From Bacillus sp. FJAT-25509 (GTDB taxonomy: Bacteria > Bacillota > Bacilli > Bacillales > Bacillaceae_G), in contig NZ_LJIZ01000037.1 in the NCBI RefSeq assembly GCF_001420605.1, positions 27,871 to 91,870 of the forward strand: DNA of 64,000 nt, read 5' to 3'. Both the position numbers and the translations under genes were made by a program. Under the pieces are notes generated by a model, which made no database searches, had not been told where the DNA came from, and was given only the letters and a program-made list of their open reading frames with translations. Below are positions 8,407-17,314 of the stretch, one piece after another (position 1 is the first letter of the stretch; each line of letters opens with the position of its first letter).

Positions 8407-9699
8407 ATTTAAACTTACAATTTTTAAATTTTTTGATTGAAGAAATTCAATAATTTGTGGTAAAGCATCTAAAGAAGGTTTAGTTTCGTGAAGTAGAATG
8501 ATACTTCCAGATTCAGTGTGGCTTTTAACGTAATTTATTATTGTATTTGTATTGCGGTTCTTCCAGTCCTCAGTATCTTTATCCCATAAAACCATTTTAA
8601 ATTGATGTTTTTGCATTAATTCAATAGTTGCTTGATTTTTTGCGCCATATGGTGGTCTGAAGAGGGTTGTTTCTTGTTTTGTAATATTTTTTATTAAGTT
8701 ATTTGTTCTAACCAGATCATCTTCTTGATTTTTATAAGATAGTTTTATGAAGTCATCGTGGTGCATGGAGTGGCTTCCAACTGAGTACCCGTTAGAATAT
8801 GCATATTGTACATTTTCAGGATATCTTACAACGTTATCTCCGATGTAGAAAAAAGTACCGCCAACTTTATATTTTTTTAAAACATTTACTATTTCCTTCG
8901 AATACTTTGAGGGACCGTCATCAAAAGTAATGGCTACACTACCTTGTGGGATACTATAGTTAACTACATTGTTTAATTTTACAGTCGGATAAATTGATTG
9001 AACAGGTTTATTAGGTTCTTGCTTAATTGCATATCTAACATCTGGTTCATTTGTGTGCACATTCGGTTGAGATACGTTTTTAATAGCAGTTTTATTTGGA
9101 TCTTGTTTATCCTGATTGGGTTTTATTTGTTTCTCCGGAGTTTTTATCGTTTGTGCCTTTGAAACACTTTCAGCTTTTGCTGGTTTTTTTCCGCAAAATA
9201 AAGATTCTGATTTACAAGTTTGACTCTTATAAGCTATTAAACTAATCGATAGAATACTAATAGCAGCAACAGTAAGCCAACCATAAAGTTTATATCGTTT
9301 CGAATTAGCCTTTTCTTTTTTGGAACTGGATCGACTAATTGATAAATAAGGTAGATCAATTAAAATCCTAAGATCCTTCATATTTTTTATGGAATGAAGT
9401 TGAAGATGGAACTCTTCTGAACACGAAAAGTAGATTTTTTCACTCTCATTATTGTTTGATTTAGTTACAAAACTAGTAAACTGATTTTTATCCTCTTCCC
9501 AAGTACTACATAAAGAAAGGCTAAACTTATAGTTTTCATCAAAAATAATTTTTGATTTCATAAGATTGGCCGTTTCGTTGTCAATTTCCCAATGAAGTTC
9601 TATTTCTTGATTAAATAATAGTTTAATATGCAAAAAGGATTTTTCGAATTTTTGTTCGATTGATAAAAGCTCAATAAGTTTTTCATTGTAAATTGACAT
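8404..9699 (-). CDS. Membrane-anchored polysaccharide deacetylase (NodB domain)
   Basis: The 431-residue protein has about 135 cytoplasmic residues of no recognised family, one membrane helix at about 138-158, a low-complexity linker and a C-terminal carbohydrate esterase 4 domain. All CE4 motifs are visible: TFDDGPS with the metal and base Asp, HSMHH for metal binding, RPPYG, DTEDW, and LLHE in place of the usual LLHD. The enzyme probably removes N-acetyl groups from peptidoglycan or another cell-wall polymer outside the membrane. The long cytoplasmic N-terminus is the odd part and could be a sensory or docking domain. Confidence 0.88.
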   Translation of the reverse strand: MSIYNEKLIELLSIEQKFEKSFLHIKLLFNQEIELHWEIDNETANLMKSKIIFDENYKFSLSLCSTWEEDKNQFTSFVTKSNNNESEKIYFSCSEEFHLQLHSIKNMKDLRILIDLPYLSISRSSSKKEKANSKRYKLYGWLTVAAISILSISLIAYKSQTCKSESLFCGKKPAKAESVSKAQTIKTPEKQIKPNQDKQDPNKTAIKNVSQPNVHTNEPDVRYAIKQEPNKPVQSIYPTVKLNNVVNYSIPQGSVAITFDDGPSKYSKEIVNVLKKYKVGGTFFYIGDNVVRYPENVQYAYSNGYSVGSHSMHHDDFIKLSYKNQEDDLVRTNNLIKNITKQETTLFRPPYGAKNQATIELMQKHQFKMVLWDKDTEDWKNRNTNTIINYVKSHTESGSIILLHETKPSLDALPQIIEFLQSKNLKIVSLN

Positions 9700-10172
9700 A
9701 ACTTCCCCCTATCTTATAAAGAAATCACCCATTTGCGTTTATTTTAAGACATTTAAGACTGACCTAAATAGATATCTTTTGTCATAATTATTTCTACTGT
9801 CTACCTTAAAATATATTAGTCTATAAGGAAAATAATAAGTAAAGATTTTCCCTATTGAGAACAGGTTTTTTATTTACATTAAAATATGTCGAATATTAAA
9901 TTTACCTTACATTTTAATTGTAAAGTACTGTAAGAAATTGTCAATTGAAGATTTGAAATTAGTCCCTTTGGAATAAAAGAATATGGTTGAAAAGAATAGA
10001 AAGTACTGTTTAATAAATTCTAACCAATTGAAATGACGACTCGTTAGGAAGAAAGTACCTTTAAGACGCTTTTTTTGTAAATTATGAGTTCAAACATCGT
10101 AAGAGGTCTTTTGAAGTATCTTTTTTTATTAAATATGTAAGTACAAACAACTTGAGTTATTGTTTAGTAAAA

Positions 10173-10210
10173 TTGACATTTTACAAACAATAACATATTA
10201 TGTTTGTAAA
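10173..10210 (+). promoter_or_regulatory. Sigma-A promoter overlapped by a perfect palindromic operator
   Basis: TTGACA (10173-10178), a 17-bp spacer and TATTAT (10196-10201) form a strong promoter for the DUF2087 operon. TTTACAAACA (10180-10189) and TGTTTGTAAA (10201-10210) are perfect 10-bp inverted arms that span the spacer and the -10 element, so a bound protein would block polymerase. More ACAAAC/GTTTGT half-sites lie at about 10143-10148 and 10263-10269. The rest of 9700-10172 shows no gene. Confidence 0.75.
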
Positions 10211-10272
10211 TGAATAAACATTTTATAAAATTATTTGGTAAATAATAAACAAAAAAGGGTTGTGTTTGTTAA

Positions 10273-11028
10273 ATGGAAAATTTAGATGTTTTTTGGAATG
10301 CCGATATAGAAGAATTAAAACAAGGATATATCGAAGAGGAAAATCATTATTTATGTTTACTCTGTAATAAAAGAATTGAAAAAGGAATTATTTATCAAGA
10401 TTCAGGAACTTTATATGAAGCCGAAAAATACATGAAAGTTCATATAGAACAAAGTCATGACTCCGTTTTCGATTATTTAATCCAACTTGATAAAAAGTTA
10501 ACAGGATTAACAGAACATCAAAACCATCTTTTACGTCTTTTTTATCAAGGTAAGAGTGATACAGATATTCAAAAAGAAACTGGTGTCGGTAGCGCCTCTA
10601 CGATTAGGAATCATCGCTTTGTTTTAAAGGAAAAAGAAAGACAAGCAAAATTATTTCTTGTCATGATGGAGCTTTTAAAGGAAAAGGATCAACATGCGCC
10701 AAGTTTTTTACCACTTCATAAAACAGCAAAAATGGTCGATGAGCGCTATAACATTACTGAGGATGAAATGGAAAAAAACTTAAAAAAATACTTTCCAGAA
10801 GGCATAAATGGGCCTTTGAAAAAATTTCCATTGAAGGAAAAACAAAAGCTTGTTGTTCTGAGAGAAATCGTTAAAAGATTTTCGCCAAATAAGACATATA
10901 CAGAAAAAGAAATAAATGAAGTACTGACAGCTATTTATCCTGATTATGTCGTATTAAGAAGATACTTAGTTGAATATGGCTTTATAGATCGAAAGTCGGA
11001 TGGAAGTAGTTATTGGTTAAGAGCTTAG
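10273..11028 (+). CDS. DUF2087-domain transcriptional regulator with zinc-finger-like N-terminus
   Basis: The 251-residue protein has three parts. Residues ~28-62 contain CLLC and a later HIEQSH, which looks like a C2H2-type metal site. Residues ~75-120 hold a LuxR-like helix-turn-helix (LTEHQNHLLRLFYQGKSDTD). The C-terminal ~70 residues match DUF2087 (KQKLVVLREIVKRF and VLRRYLVEYGFIDR). It is likely a DNA-binding regulator, and the palindrome over its own promoter suggests autorepression. It heads an operon with the GIY-YIG and MATE genes. Ligand and targets are not known to me. Confidence 0.8.
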   Translation: MENLDVFWNADIEELKQGYIEEENHYLCLLCNKRIEKGIIYQDSGTLYEAEKYMKVHIEQSHDSVFDYLIQLDKKLTGLTEHQNHLLRLFYQGKSDTDIQKETGVGSASTIRNHRFVLKEKERQAKLFLVMMELLKEKDQHAPSFLPLHKTAKMVDERYNITEDEMEKNLKKYFPEGINGPLKKFPLKEKQKLVVLREIVKRFSPNKTYTEKEINEVLTAIYPDYVVLRRYLVEYGFIDRKSDGSSYWLRA

Positions 11029-11048
11029 TAAAAGAAAGGTTGGTAAAA

Positions 11049-11417
11049 ATGAGTAGAAAAAAAGAATTAAAAATGCAATATAAAGAAACGAAAGTGCAAG
11101 CAGGTATTTATCAAATTAAAAACATAGTAAATCAAAAAATATTTATAGTAAGCACTAAAAATTTAAAAACGATTAATGGAAAGAAATTTGAATTAGAGGC
11201 AGGGTCTTGTACAAATAAAATTCTTCAACAAGAATGGAATGAATTTGGTAAAGAGTCATTTATATTTGAAGAATTAGAAATTTTAAAGGAAGAAGACATT
11301 AGTCCATTAGGTATCAAAGGAGATCTAAAGAGACTCGAGGAAAAATGGTTAGAAAAACTTCAACCTTATGGTGAAAGAGGATATAACTCAGACAGTAGCA
11401 AGGGTGATCAAACTTGA
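11049..11417 (+). CDS. GIY-YIG-like small protein
   Basis: The 122-residue protein contains AGIYQIKN and later IFIVSTKNLKT, in the position of the GIY and YIG motifs of the GIY-YIG endonuclease fold, with the second tyrosine motif degenerate. EEKWLEKLQPYGERGYN at the end matches the helix-loop of bacterial GIY-YIG family proteins. The ATG at 11049 is chosen over an upstream in-frame Met at 11013, which would overlap the previous gene and has no ribosome site; AAAGG precedes 11049. The stop overlaps the TTG start of the MATE gene, indicating translational coupling. Nuclease activity is uncertain. Confidence 0.7.
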   Translation: MSRKKELKMQYKETKVQAGIYQIKNIVNQKIFIVSTKNLKTINGKKFELEAGSCTNKILQQEWNEFGKESFIFEELEILKEEDISPLGIKGDLKRLEEKWLEKLQPYGERGYNSDSSKGDQT

Positions 11418-12805
11418 TTACATCAGAGATTAATCCTCGGGAGCAAAAAAAAGTAAAATTTACTTTATTACGCCCTATGATTATGTTTCTAATTCCATTA
11501 CTTTTAAGTAATATTATGCAGTCAATCGGTCAGGTTATTAGCATGATTATAGTAGGAAAATGGTTAGGGGAAAATGCTTTAGCTGCAATTTCAGCATTCT
11601 TTCCAATATTTTTCTTCTTAGTATCATTTATTATTGGAATTGGTTCTGGTAGTTCAATTTTAATCGGTCAGGCACATGGTGCAAAGCTTGAAGAAAGAGT
11701 AAAAGCTATTGTTGGTACGACTCTTACTTTTACTCTTTTCCTCGCTGTAGTGCTTGCGATAATTGGTAATATTTTTATTGAAAAACTTTTGAGATTAATA
11801 GGAACTCCTGAAAATATACTTCATGTTAGTACTCATTATGCTTCCATTTTATTTTGGTCGATTCCCGTGCTATTTATCTATATGGTTTATACAACTTTAA
11901 TGAGAGGTATTGGGGACTCGAAAACACCGTTTTATTTTCTTATATTAAGTACAGTTTTAAATGTTGCACTTTTACCGCCATTAGTATTTGGTTGGGTAGG
12001 CATACCGAAACTAGGAATTTATGGGGCAGCTTATGCATCAATAGGCTCAACGGTTTTAACATGTATAGTTCTATTCATATACTTACACAAAACGAATCAT
12101 CCTCTACGAATTGATGTTTCAGTGAGAAATTATTTGAAGATGGATCCTGAACTTTTAAAACTAATATTAAAATTAGGTATTCCAACGAGTATTAATATGG
12201 TATTTCTTTCGATTTCAGAGATTGCCGTTATCTCTTTTGTTAATCAATATGGATCAGATGCGACTGCATCCTATGGGGTAGTAAATCAGCTAGTAAGTTA
12301 TGTTCAGATGCCATCGATTTGTATTGGAATCGCAGTATCAATTTTTGCCGCTCAGTCAATAGGAGCAAATCAGGTTGATCGATTAAACCAAGTTATTAAA
12401 ATAGGATTATTCCTTAACTATGTGTTAGGTGGCGTAGTAGTATTACTCACTTATCTTTTCTCAAAGCCTATTCTAAACTTATTTCTAACGAATGATAGTA
12501 CTGTACAAATAGCGAATAGTTTATTGATGATTACGTTATGGGGATATTTAATACTCGGACATTCATTTATTTTATCATCTACAATGCGTGCTAGTGGAGC
12601 AGTACTGTGGCCAACGCTCATGAGTATATTCGTAATATGGTGTATTGAAGTGCCTGTAGCCTATCTTTTATCTCATTACACGAGTCTTGGAATGAAAGGA
12701 ATTTGGGTAGGATATCCGGCAGCTTTTATAGTTGGTCTTGGATTAAACTATTTATATTATAAATTTTCATGGAGAAAGAAACGTATAGTCCGTTTAGTAA
12801 ATTAA
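11414..12805 (+). CDS. MATE-family multidrug efflux transporter
   Basis: The 463-residue protein has about twelve hydrophobic segments in two homologous halves. The first contains LLLSNIMQSIGQVISMIIVGKW and GIGSGSSILIGQAHGA, hallmarks of MATE (NorM/DinF) antiporters that expel cationic drugs using Na+ or H+. Translation starts at a TTG within the stop codon of the preceding gene, with AAGGGTG upstream. Third gene of the DUF2087 operon, so the regulator may respond to compounds this pump exports. Confidence 0.88.
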   Translation: MITSEINPREQKKVKFTLLRPMIMFLIPLLLSNIMQSIGQVISMIIVGKWLGENALAAISAFFPIFFFLVSFIIGIGSGSSILIGQAHGAKLEERVKAIVGTTLTFTLFLAVVLAIIGNIFIEKLLRLIGTPENILHVSTHYASILFWSIPVLFIYMVYTTLMRGIGDSKTPFYFLILSTVLNVALLPPLVFGWVGIPKLGIYGAAYASIGSTVLTCIVLFIYLHKTNHPLRIDVSVRNYLKMDPELLKLILKLGIPTSINMVFLSISEIAVISFVNQYGSDATASYGVVNQLVSYVQMPSICIGIAVSIFAAQSIGANQVDRLNQVIKIGLFLNYVLGGVVVLLTYLFSKPILNLFLTNDSTVQIANSLLMITLWGYLILGHSFILSSTMRASGAVLWPTLMSIFVIWCIEVPVAYLLSHYTSLGMKGIWVGYPAAFIVGLGLNYLYYKFSWRKKRIVRLVN

Positions 12806-12879
12806 ATTTAATTTCTTAAAGGTTGATAAGCGATTGCAATTAGCCTAAAAAATCAAAGAAACATTGTCTAAACACTACA

Positions 12880-12910
12880 ACCACAAGGTTATCCTTGTGG
12901 TTTTTGTTTT
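12880..12910 (+). terminator. Rho-independent terminator after MATE gene
   Basis: ACCACAAGG and CCTTGTGGT with a 4-nt loop, then a T-rich run. Confidence 0.85.
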
Positions 12911-13098
12911 ACCATTCACTTTGTTTGGACTTAAGATTCCCCGTATACCTTTATTGTTATAGGAACATACTTTTATAGATACAAATAAAAATGCAATTTT
13001 ACTGATTGTGTTCATAAAAACGTAACATTATCGGTCATTTGATTAGAATAATTAATTCCATTGGACAATAAGATATTACATTATAGGGGGGATTTCGG

Positions 13099-14430
13099 AT
13101 GGACTTGGATAATGTCACACTCAGTAGATTACTAACAAGTATGACACTAATATTTCACATTATTTTTGCAACAATTGGTGTAGGAATACCCTTAATGATC
13201 GCAATTGCAGAAGGGTTAGGAATCTTAAAAAAAGATCCACATTACACGCTTATGGCAAGAAGATGGGCCAGAGGTTACACAATTACCGTTGCAGTGGGAG
13301 TAGTAACTGGTACTTGTATTGGGCTACAACTATCCTTATTATGGCCGAGCTTTATGAGAATTGCGGGTCAAGCAATTAGTTTTCCATTGTTTATGGAAAC
13401 ATTCGCTTTCTTTTTTGAAGCGATATTCCTAGGGATCTATTTATATACTTGGGATCGTTTTAAAAAGCCTATTTATCATTGGTTGATCATTTTACCTGTA
13501 ATATTAGGTTCAACTTTGTCGGCATTTTTTATCACTACGGTAAATGCATTTATGAATACGCCACAAGGATTTACTTTGAAAAATGGAATAATTAAAACCG
13601 TCGATCCAATTGCCGCAATGTTTAATCCAGCTGCTCCTTCTAAAACTTTACATGTAATTGTTACTGCGTATGTAGCATCCGCTCTTATATTAACGTCAAT
13701 CGCCGCTATTCAATTATTAAGAGGAAAGAATACGGAGTACACACGAAAAGGGCTTCGATTAGCAGCAACACTAGGATTAATTTTTGCCATTTTAACAGGT
13801 ATTACAGGAGATGTTTCAGCAAAATTCCTAGCTAGATACCAACCGGAAAAACTAGCAGCAATTGAATGGCATTTTGAGACAGAAAGAGGGGCAGATTTTG
13901 TCTTATTCGGAACGCTAGATGATAAAACACATGAAGTAAAATATGAAATTCGAATTCCTAAACTGCTAAGCTTTTTATCTTTCTCAGATTTTAATGCACC
14001 AGTAACTGGTTTAAATGAATTTCCAAAAGATGAGTGGCCACCTTTGTTCATACATTATTTATTTGATATAAAGATGACCTTTGTTGGCTTAATTATATCA
14101 ATGACCTTCATATTTGTTGTGTTTTCTATTAAGAAGAAAAATTGGATGCATAATAAGTGGCTTTTACGTGGACTAGCGCTGACTGGACCATTAGCGATGA
14201 TTAATATCGAACTTGGATGGATGATTGCCGAAATTGGCCGCCAACCATGGATATTAAGAGGATATATGAAGGTTTCAGAAGGAGCCACAACTGCCAAAGG
14301 ACTAGGCGGTATGTTTTGGTTATTTTTTGTATTGTATGTATTTTTAGGAGTCTTTTGTACAATCGTTATTCGAAAAATGTTCATTCATAATCCACCCGAA
14401 GATGAACTTAAATATCGTTTAAAAAAATAG
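13099..14430 (+). CDS. ythA: Cytochrome bd-type oxidase subunit I (YthA-like)
   Basis: The 443-residue, roughly nine-helix membrane protein carries the CydA signature GRQPW (IAEIGRQPWILRGYMK), the N-terminal FHIIFATIGVG helix with a haem-ligand His, and a short Q-loop typical of the CIO/YthA type. It oxidises quinol and reduces O2 to water together with subunit II. GGGGGGAT lies before the ATG. The downstream cydB-like gene and a 32-residue ORF complete an operon like ythA-ythB-ytzL of B. subtilis. Length fits YthA better than the other bd oxidase CydA. Confidence 0.9.
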   Translation: MDLDNVTLSRLLTSMTLIFHIIFATIGVGIPLMIAIAEGLGILKKDPHYTLMARRWARGYTITVAVGVVTGTCIGLQLSLLWPSFMRIAGQAISFPLFMETFAFFFEAIFLGIYLYTWDRFKKPIYHWLIILPVILGSTLSAFFITTVNAFMNTPQGFTLKNGIIKTVDPIAAMFNPAAPSKTLHVIVTAYVASALILTSIAAIQLLRGKNTEYTRKGLRLAATLGLIFAILTGITGDVSAKFLARYQPEKLAAIEWHFETERGADFVLFGTLDDKTHEVKYEIRIPKLLSFLSFSDFNAPVTGLNEFPKDEWPPLFIHYLFDIKMTFVGLIISMTFIFVVFSIKKKNWMHNKWLLRGLALTGPLAMINIELGWMIAEIGRQPWILRGYMKVSEGATTAKGLGGMFWLFFVLYVFLGVFCTIVIRKMFIHNPPEDELKYRLKK

Positions 14431-14488
14431 GCTCTGTTTAAAATTCTATCAAAGCTTGAATGAGTATTACTGGAATTTGAACAAAGCC
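14430..14488 (+). other. Long imperfect stem-loop between the two oxidase genes
   Basis: GGCTCTGTTTAAAATTC (14430-14446) pairs with GAATTTGAACAAAGCC (14473-14488), with a few mismatches, around a loop with a small CAAAGCTTG hairpin. It begins at the last base of the subunit I stop and ends 20 bp before the subunit II start. It has no T-run, so it may adjust the message ratio or be a small mobile remnant. Confidence 0.5.
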
Positions 14489-14508
14489 AATGAATAGGAG
14501 GGTGAGCA

Positions 14509-15525
14509 TTGAATATTGAGTTATTAGGAATAGTCGTTTTATGGATATTTCTATATGGATATATCATCATTGCATCAATTGACTTCGGTGCTGGATTCTT
14601 TGCTTATTTTGGAAAAGTAACGAAAAAAGATCACTTAATAAACAATTTAATTAGTAGATATTTATCTCCTGTTTGGGAAATAACGAATGTATTTTTTGTA
14701 TTTTTCTTTGTTGGCATTATAGGTTTCTTTCCTAGTGTTGCATTTTACTATGGAACGGCCCTTTTAATTCCAGGAAGTATTTCACTAGTCCTATTAGCCA
14801 TTAGAGGCTCGTTTTATGCCTTTTCTAACTATGGTTCCAAGGAAAACAAAGTATATTTATTCTTATATGGAGCCACTGGCCTGCTGATCCCCGCTTCACT
14901 TTGTACGGTTCTGACCATTTCGGGAGGAGGGTATATAGTCGAAAAAAACGGAGTCATTCAATTTTTAGCTAAAAATTTATTAACAAGTCTATACTCGTGG
15001 AGTGTTGTAATCATTGCTATCATCTCAGTTTTATATATTAGCGCGACATTTTTAACCTATTACGCAAGTAAAGCGAAGGATGAAAGTGCCCTAGAAATTT
15101 TAAGACAATATGCTTTATTTTGGACTGTGCCAACGATCTTATCAAGCTTTCTTGTATTTGTAGGATTAAGAGATAACAATGTTAGATTTTATGAAAATAT
15201 AGTTAATCATTATTGGTGGATGTTTTTATTATCACTAATTTGTTTTCTAATAGCATCATCATTAATTTTGCTAAAACGAAATTACGGAACAGCCTTTATA
15301 TTTGTTATGCTCCAATTTTTCTTCGCATTTTTCGGCTATGGAGCAGCGCACATGCCATATATATTAGATCCATATATTACGATCTACAATGGATACACGA
15401 ATCAAACATCCGGTACTATGCTAGTAACTGTATTTGTCTTAGGGTTACTACTGTTAGTTCCATCGCTATTGTTTTTATTTAAACTATTTTTATTTGATGC
15501 CGAATATGTTCAAGGCAAAAAGTAA
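14509..15525 (+). CDS. ythB: Cytochrome bd-type oxidase subunit II (YthB-like)
   Basis: The 338-residue, roughly nine-helix protein matches CydB: FLYGYIIIASIDFGAGFFAYF at the start is the family's first helix, and YGAAHMPYILDPYITI near the C-terminus is a conserved stretch. It pairs with subunit I to form the quinol oxidase. Start is a TTG at 14509 preceded by AGGAGGGTG. It follows the subunit I gene after a 78-bp gap containing a stem-loop and is followed 15 bp later by a small membrane ORF. Confidence 0.88.
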   Translation: MNIELLGIVVLWIFLYGYIIIASIDFGAGFFAYFGKVTKKDHLINNLISRYLSPVWEITNVFFVFFFVGIIGFFPSVAFYYGTALLIPGSISLVLLAIRGSFYAFSNYGSKENKVYLFLYGATGLLIPASLCTVLTISGGGYIVEKNGVIQFLAKNLLTSLYSWSVVIIAIISVLYISATFLTYYASKAKDESALEILRQYALFWTVPTILSSFLVFVGLRDNNVRFYENIVNHYWWMFLLSLICFLIASSLILLKRNYGTAFIFVMLQFFFAFFGYGAAHMPYILDPYITIYNGYTNQTSGTMLVTVFVLGLLLLVPSLLFLFKLFLFDAEYVQGKK

Positions 15526-15540
15526 AGTGGGTGAGATGAA

Positions 15541-15639
15541 ATGCACTCTTCTAATAAACATGAAAAGCGGCTTGTGCTTTTATGTTTTATTGTAGCTTTA
15601 ATAATGGGATTATCTTTTATTAGTAAGTTTTTTCATTGA
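15541..15639 (+). CDS. 32-residue membrane protein, candidate small subunit of the bd oxidase
   Basis: ATG at 15541 with GGGTGAG upstream encodes MHSSNKHEKRLVLLCFIVA followed by a hydrophobic stretch ending SKFFH. A charged N-terminus plus one membrane helix in third position after cydA/cydB-type genes is the pattern of the tiny accessory subunits CydX/CydS, and B. subtilis has a small gene (ytzL) at this place. Function is inferred from position and architecture only. Confidence 0.7.
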   Translation: MHSSNKHEKRLVLLCFIVALIMGLSFISKFFH

Positions 15640-15689
15640 ATAATGTGTAGAGGGAGGCGTCAATAATATTGTGGCGTCTTTTTTTTTAT

Positions 15690-15910
15690 TGTGACTTTAG
15701 TTAAATAGGCTGGAACTGAATTAAGGATGAGATTGTATATAAACTGTACGAAACTGCAATTAAACTGATGGAGCTGTAGTAAGGCGGTGGGGGTGCATAT
15801 AAATCAGTTGGAACTGCAAATAAATTGATGGATCTGCAATTAAAAAAGTCAAAACTGCAATTAAAAAAGTCAAAACTGCAAATAAAAAAGGTGAATCTGC
15901 AATTAACATG
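15690..15910. repeat. Degenerate short tandem repeats, CTGCAAATAAA-type
   Basis: About eight units of roughly 19-22 bp share a core of AACTGCA(A/A)(T/A)TAAA followed by a variable GTcAA/GGTGAA part. The clearest are adjacent at 15838-15905. A second array of the same motif lies at 28155-28245, so this is a dispersed family. No stable coding frame. Confidence 0.75.
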
Positions 15911-15989
15911 CTAAATTCACCTGAAATTCCGTTCATATTATTTAGTTTTATAGAAAAAAGGGTAAATTTAAGCCTAGTTTCCGCTAAAT

Positions 15990-16643
15990 TCACGCACTTT
16001 CTAAAACTTTTCCTTCTTTTACAAGCAGCGTACGAGTCGAAACATTACTTGCAAATTCCATATCATGCGTAATGACAAGGATACTCATTCCGTCTTTTGC
16101 TAATTTTTTCATAATCTCAGCAATTCCGTTCGTTAGTTCAGGATCTAGTGCTGAAGTAGGTTCATCAAAGCAAAGAATTTTTGGCTGAAGTGCACACGCT
16201 CTAGCAATCGCTACACGTTGCTGTTGACCGCCTGATAATTCATCTGGTAATGAATTTGCTTTGTCACTTAGGCCAACTTGTTCTAACAAATCCATGGCTC
16301 TTTTTGTAGCTTCTTCTTTATTCATACTTAGTACTAGAATTGGAGCTTCAATAATGTTTTCAATTACTGTTTTGTGAGGAAATAAATTATAGTTTTGAAA
16401 AACGAGTCCAACGTTTTTTCTTACTTTTAAAAGATCTTTTTTAGATTTAATCATTTGGCCATCAATTTCAATTGATCCGCCATCGAAGCTTTCTAAACCA
16501 TTAATACAACGAAGTATAGTCGTTTTACCAGCTCCTGATTGTCCTAATAGAGTAACGATTTCTCCTTTATTAACTTCAAAAGAGACTTCATTTAATACGG
16601 TTTGTTTATTAAATTGTTTAGTTAAGTTATTTACTTTTAACAT
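15990..16643 (-). CDS. Polar amino acid ABC transporter, ATP-binding protein
   Basis: The 217-residue ATPase has Walker A (GQSGAGKTT), the signature LSGGQQQRVAIARA, Walker B (ILCFDEPTSALDP) and a switch His (VITHDM). Sequence and length fit the GlnQ/HisP/ArtM group. It energises uptake together with the permease and lipoprotein encoded immediately upstream. Third gene of the T-box-controlled operon, 13 bp after the permease gene. GGAGAGA precedes the ATG. Confidence 0.92.
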   Translation of the reverse strand: MLKVNNLTKQFNKQTVLNEVSFEVNKGEIVTLLGQSGAGKTTILRCINGLESFDGGSIEIDGQMIKSKKDLLKVRKNVGLVFQNYNLFPHKTVIENIIEAPILVLSMNKEEATKRAMDLLEQVGLSDKANSLPDELSGGQQQRVAIARACALQPKILCFDEPTSALDPELTNGIAEIMKKLAKDGMSILVITHDMEFASNVSTRTLLVKEGKVLESA

Positions 16644-16656
16644 TTTAAGTCTCTCC

Positions 16657-17298
16657 TTATTTATAATATGAATATCGATTTTCTAATCGTTTAAATAAAT
16701 TAGTTAATATTGCTGTTAGTAGTAGATAAATAATACCAACAAAAACAAGAGGAAGTAGAGATGCGCTAGTATTAGATGCTATTTTTGCTACTCGAAGCAT
16801 ATCATCAAGTCCAACTACATATACAAGAGCTGAATCTTTTACTAGAGTAATTACTTCGTTTGAAACAGGAGGTAAAACTTTTTTAGTCATTTGAGGCAGA
16901 ATAATTCTTTTAAATGTTTGACTGCGACTCAAGCCTAAAACCTCTGCTGCTTCATATTGACCTTTATCAACTGATTGGATACCAGCTCTGAATATTTCCC
17001 CAAAATAAGCTGCGTAATTAAGTACAAATGCAATAATAACTGTTGTAAAACGGTCAAAGACAATTCCGACTAATGGTAAACCAAAAAAGATAAAGATTAA
17101 TTGTAAAAGTAGAGGTGTACCACGCATTAATAAAATATAAGAACTAATAATTGATTTGATTGCTGTAATATTCGAAAGTCTACCAAGTGCAATGATGATT
17201 CCAAGTGGAATTGCTAACGCTAGAGTTATTAAGAAAACCTCTAGCGTTATTTTTAATCCATCAAGCATGGAAGGTAATAAAGATGTAATTTGATCCAT
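16657..17298 (-). CDS. Polar amino acid ABC transporter, permease
   Basis: The 213-residue protein has about five membrane helices and the HisM/HisQ-family EAA loop (EAAEVLGLSRSQTFKRIILPQ), which docks on the ATPase. RGTPLLLQLIFIFFGLP in the second third is also characteristic. It probably forms a homodimeric channel, since only one permease gene is present. Sits between the binding protein and ATPase genes. Confidence 0.92.
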   Translation of the reverse strand: MDQITSLLPSMLDGLKITLEVFLITLALAIPLGIIIALGRLSNITAIKSIISSYILLMRGTPLLLQLIFIFFGLPLVGIVFDRFTTVIIAFVLNYAAYFGEIFRAGIQSVDKGQYEAAEVLGLSRSQTFKRIILPQMTKKVLPPVSNEVITLVKDSALVYVVGLDDMLRVAKIASNTSASLLPLVFVGIIYLLLTAILTNLFKRLENRYSYYK

Positions 17299-17314
17299 GA
17301 TCGTAAGCTCCTTT

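Noticed and set aside
15640..15680. Possible terminator after the oxidase operon (GGCGTC...GGCGTC with T-run)
   Set aside because: The two GGCGTC words are direct, not inverted, repeats, so no stem forms despite the T-run.
15690..15910. CRISPR array
   Set aside because: The short repeats are degenerate, about 20 bp in period with no unique spacers, and no cas gene is present.
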